Below, one piece after another: positions 13,750 to 14,841 of a stretch of 14,841 nt of DNA. This DNA is from an uncultured beta proteobacterium. Its GTDB lineage: Bacteria > Pseudomonadota > Gammaproteobacteria > Burkholderiales > Burkholderiaceae_B. Below the pieces are notes generated by a model. It was not told the DNA's origin and ran no database searches. It was given only the letters and a program-made list of their open reading frames with translations. Made by a program: the position numbers and the translations under genes. Each line of letters starts with the position of its first letter. Positions within the stretch are counted from its first letter, which is position 1. The stretch lies in contig CAIYWO010000415.1 in assembly GCA_903929925.1 (NCBI GenBank), forward strand, positions 1 to 14,841, given 5' to 3'.

Positions 13750-14841
13750 TTATTCAGTGTCACGCGCCTGATCGAGCTTGGCCTTGAGCAGTGCGCCCAA
13801 ATTGGTTGTGCCCGACGAAGCGCTTGCTTCAGTCATACGCTGCATTGTGTCAGCAGTTTCAGCGTTATCACGTGCCTTGATCGACAACTGAATCGAACGT
13901 GTCTTACGATCGACGTTGATGATCATGGCTTCGACGTTATCGCCAACCTTGATAACTGTTGTCGCATCTTCGACACGACCCGAAGCGATTTCGGATGCAC
14001 GCAGGTAGCCCTCGACGTCCAGTGACAAGGTCACTGTCGCGCCTTTGGCATCCACCGACTTCACGGTACCTGGAACGACAGCACCTTTGTCGTACGTACC
14101 TACGAAGTTGTTGAAGGGGTCACCTTCAAGTTGCTTCACGCCAAGCGAAATACGCTCTTTGTCGGTATCGATTCCGAGCACAACTGCGTCGAGCTCATCA
14201 CCCTTCTTGAAGTTGCGTACAGCCTCTTCGCCCGTTTCAGTCCAGGACAAGTCCGAGAGGTGAACCAAGCCATCGATGCCGCCTGCCAAACCAACAAACA
14301 CGCCAAAGTCGGTGATCGACTTGATCGCGCCGCGAACCTTGTCGCCACGTTTGAAGTTTGCTGCGAATTCTTCCCATGGGTTCTGACGGCACTGCTTCAT
14401 ACCCAACGAGATACGGCGACGGTCTTCGTCGATCTCAAGAACCATTACTTCGACTTCTTCGCCGAGTGTCACAACCTTGCGTGGATCAACGTTCTTGTTA
14501 GTCCAATCCATTTCAGAGACGTGGACCAAGCCTTCAATGCCGGCTTCCACTTCGACGAATGAACCGTAGTCGGTAAGGTTCGTGACCTTACCGAACAGAC
14601 GCGTACCCTGTGGGTAACGGCGTGCGAGACCCACCCATGGGTCTTCGCCAAGCTGCTTGACGCCCAGGGAAACGCGGCTCTTCTCTTGATCGAACTTGAG
14701 CACTTTTGCTTCGACTTCCTGGCCAACAGTCAGAACTTCCGAAGGGTGACGCACGCGACGCCATGCCATGTCGGTAATGTGCAGCAAGCCATCGATACCG
14801 CCGAGGTCAACGAACGCGCCGTAATCAGTGATGTTCTTAAC
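13750..14841 (-). CDS. rpsA: 30S ribosomal protein S1 (C-terminal part, cut by window edge)
   Basis: S1 recruits mRNA to the 30S subunit through repeated OB-fold S1 domains. The visible 363 residues begin VKNITDYGAFVDLGGIDGLL in the third domain. They continue through the fourth (GKVTNLTDYGSFVEVEAGIE), fifth (KSITDFGVFVGLAGGIDGLV) and sixth (GTVKSVDAKGATVTLSLDVE) repeats and end in a tail with NLGALLKAKLDQARDTE. The full protein is about 560-570 residues, so roughly the first third is outside the window. The frame is open to the edge. It is upstream of and probably cotranscribed with ihfB, a common pair in proteobacteria. Confidence 0.97.
   Translation of the reverse strand, partial: VKNITDYGAFVDLGGIDGLLHITDMAWRRVRHPSEVLTVGQEVEAKVLKFDQEKSRVSLGVKQLGEDPWVGLARRYPQGTRLFGKVTNLTDYGSFVEVEAGIEGLVHVSEMDWTNKNVDPRKVVTLGEEVEVMVLEIDEDRRRISLGMKQCRQNPWEEFAANFKRGDKVRGAIKSITDFGVFVGLAGGIDGLVHLSDLSWTETGEEAVRNFKKGDELDAVVLGIDTDKERISLGVKQLEGDPFNNFVGTYDKGAVVPGTVKSVDAKGATVTLSLDVEGYLRASEIASGRVEDATTVIKVGDNVEAMIINVDRKTRSIQLSIKARDNAETADTMQRMTEASASSGTTNLGALLKAKLDQARDTE

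Noticed and set aside
1..14841. tRNA, rRNA, insertion sequence or phage genes
   Set aside because: None seen by eye: no transposase, integrase or tRNA-like cloverleaf was recognised. Small RNAs cannot be excluded without a covariance search.

Overview
The window looks like a chromosomal segment of a betaproteobacterium in Burkholderiales, most likely an Alcaligenaceae member related to Bordetella, Achromobacter or Advenella. The evidence is the run rpsA-ihfB-lapA-lapB-rfaE1-hldD-comEA-like-cysM, then mltB, etfB-etfA and a large acyl-CoA dehydrogenase, together with protein sequences typical of that family. The genus assignment is inferred from recalled gene order and was not searched.

Layout from right to left (most genes are on the minus strand). 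The end of rpsA (ribosomal protein S1) is followed after 5 bases by ihfB, whose last codons form one arm of an intrinsic terminator. A tightly packed envelope operon follows: lapA, lapB, rfaE1 and hldD. The lapB/rfaE1 and rfaE1/hldD pairs overlap by 4 bases. The operon joins a regulator of lipopolysaccharide (LPS) supply to two enzymes of heptose synthesis. Next come a comEA-like helix-hairpin-helix protein and cysM (cysteine synthase). mltB (lytic transglycosylase, + strand) converges on cysM and diverges from etfB-etfA (electron transfer flavoprotein). A strong hairpin terminator separates etfA from the acyl-CoA dehydrogenase only 20 bases downstream, although the two products should work together.

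The left part (about 264-3365) is more accessory. It holds a DMT/EamA transporter, a thiamine-diphosphate-dependent enzyme of unknown substrate, and between them a small unrecognised gene on the minus strand. The window ends inside rplS (ribosomal protein L19), which here lies beside a divergent transporter instead of following trmD.

The most interesting region is 1390-1670. Three perfect CTGT-N8-ACAG LexA (SOS) boxes sit exactly 18 bp apart at 1585-1636. Immediately downstream on the minus strand is a 52-residue protein (1390-1548) with an ideal Shine-Dalgarno sequence, a basic N-terminal half and one C-terminal membrane helix. This is the architecture of SOS-induced membrane division inhibitors (SidA/YneA type) or of LexA-controlled membrane toxins (TisB type). 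I do not recognise the protein as a named family, and its function is inferred from regulation and architecture alone.
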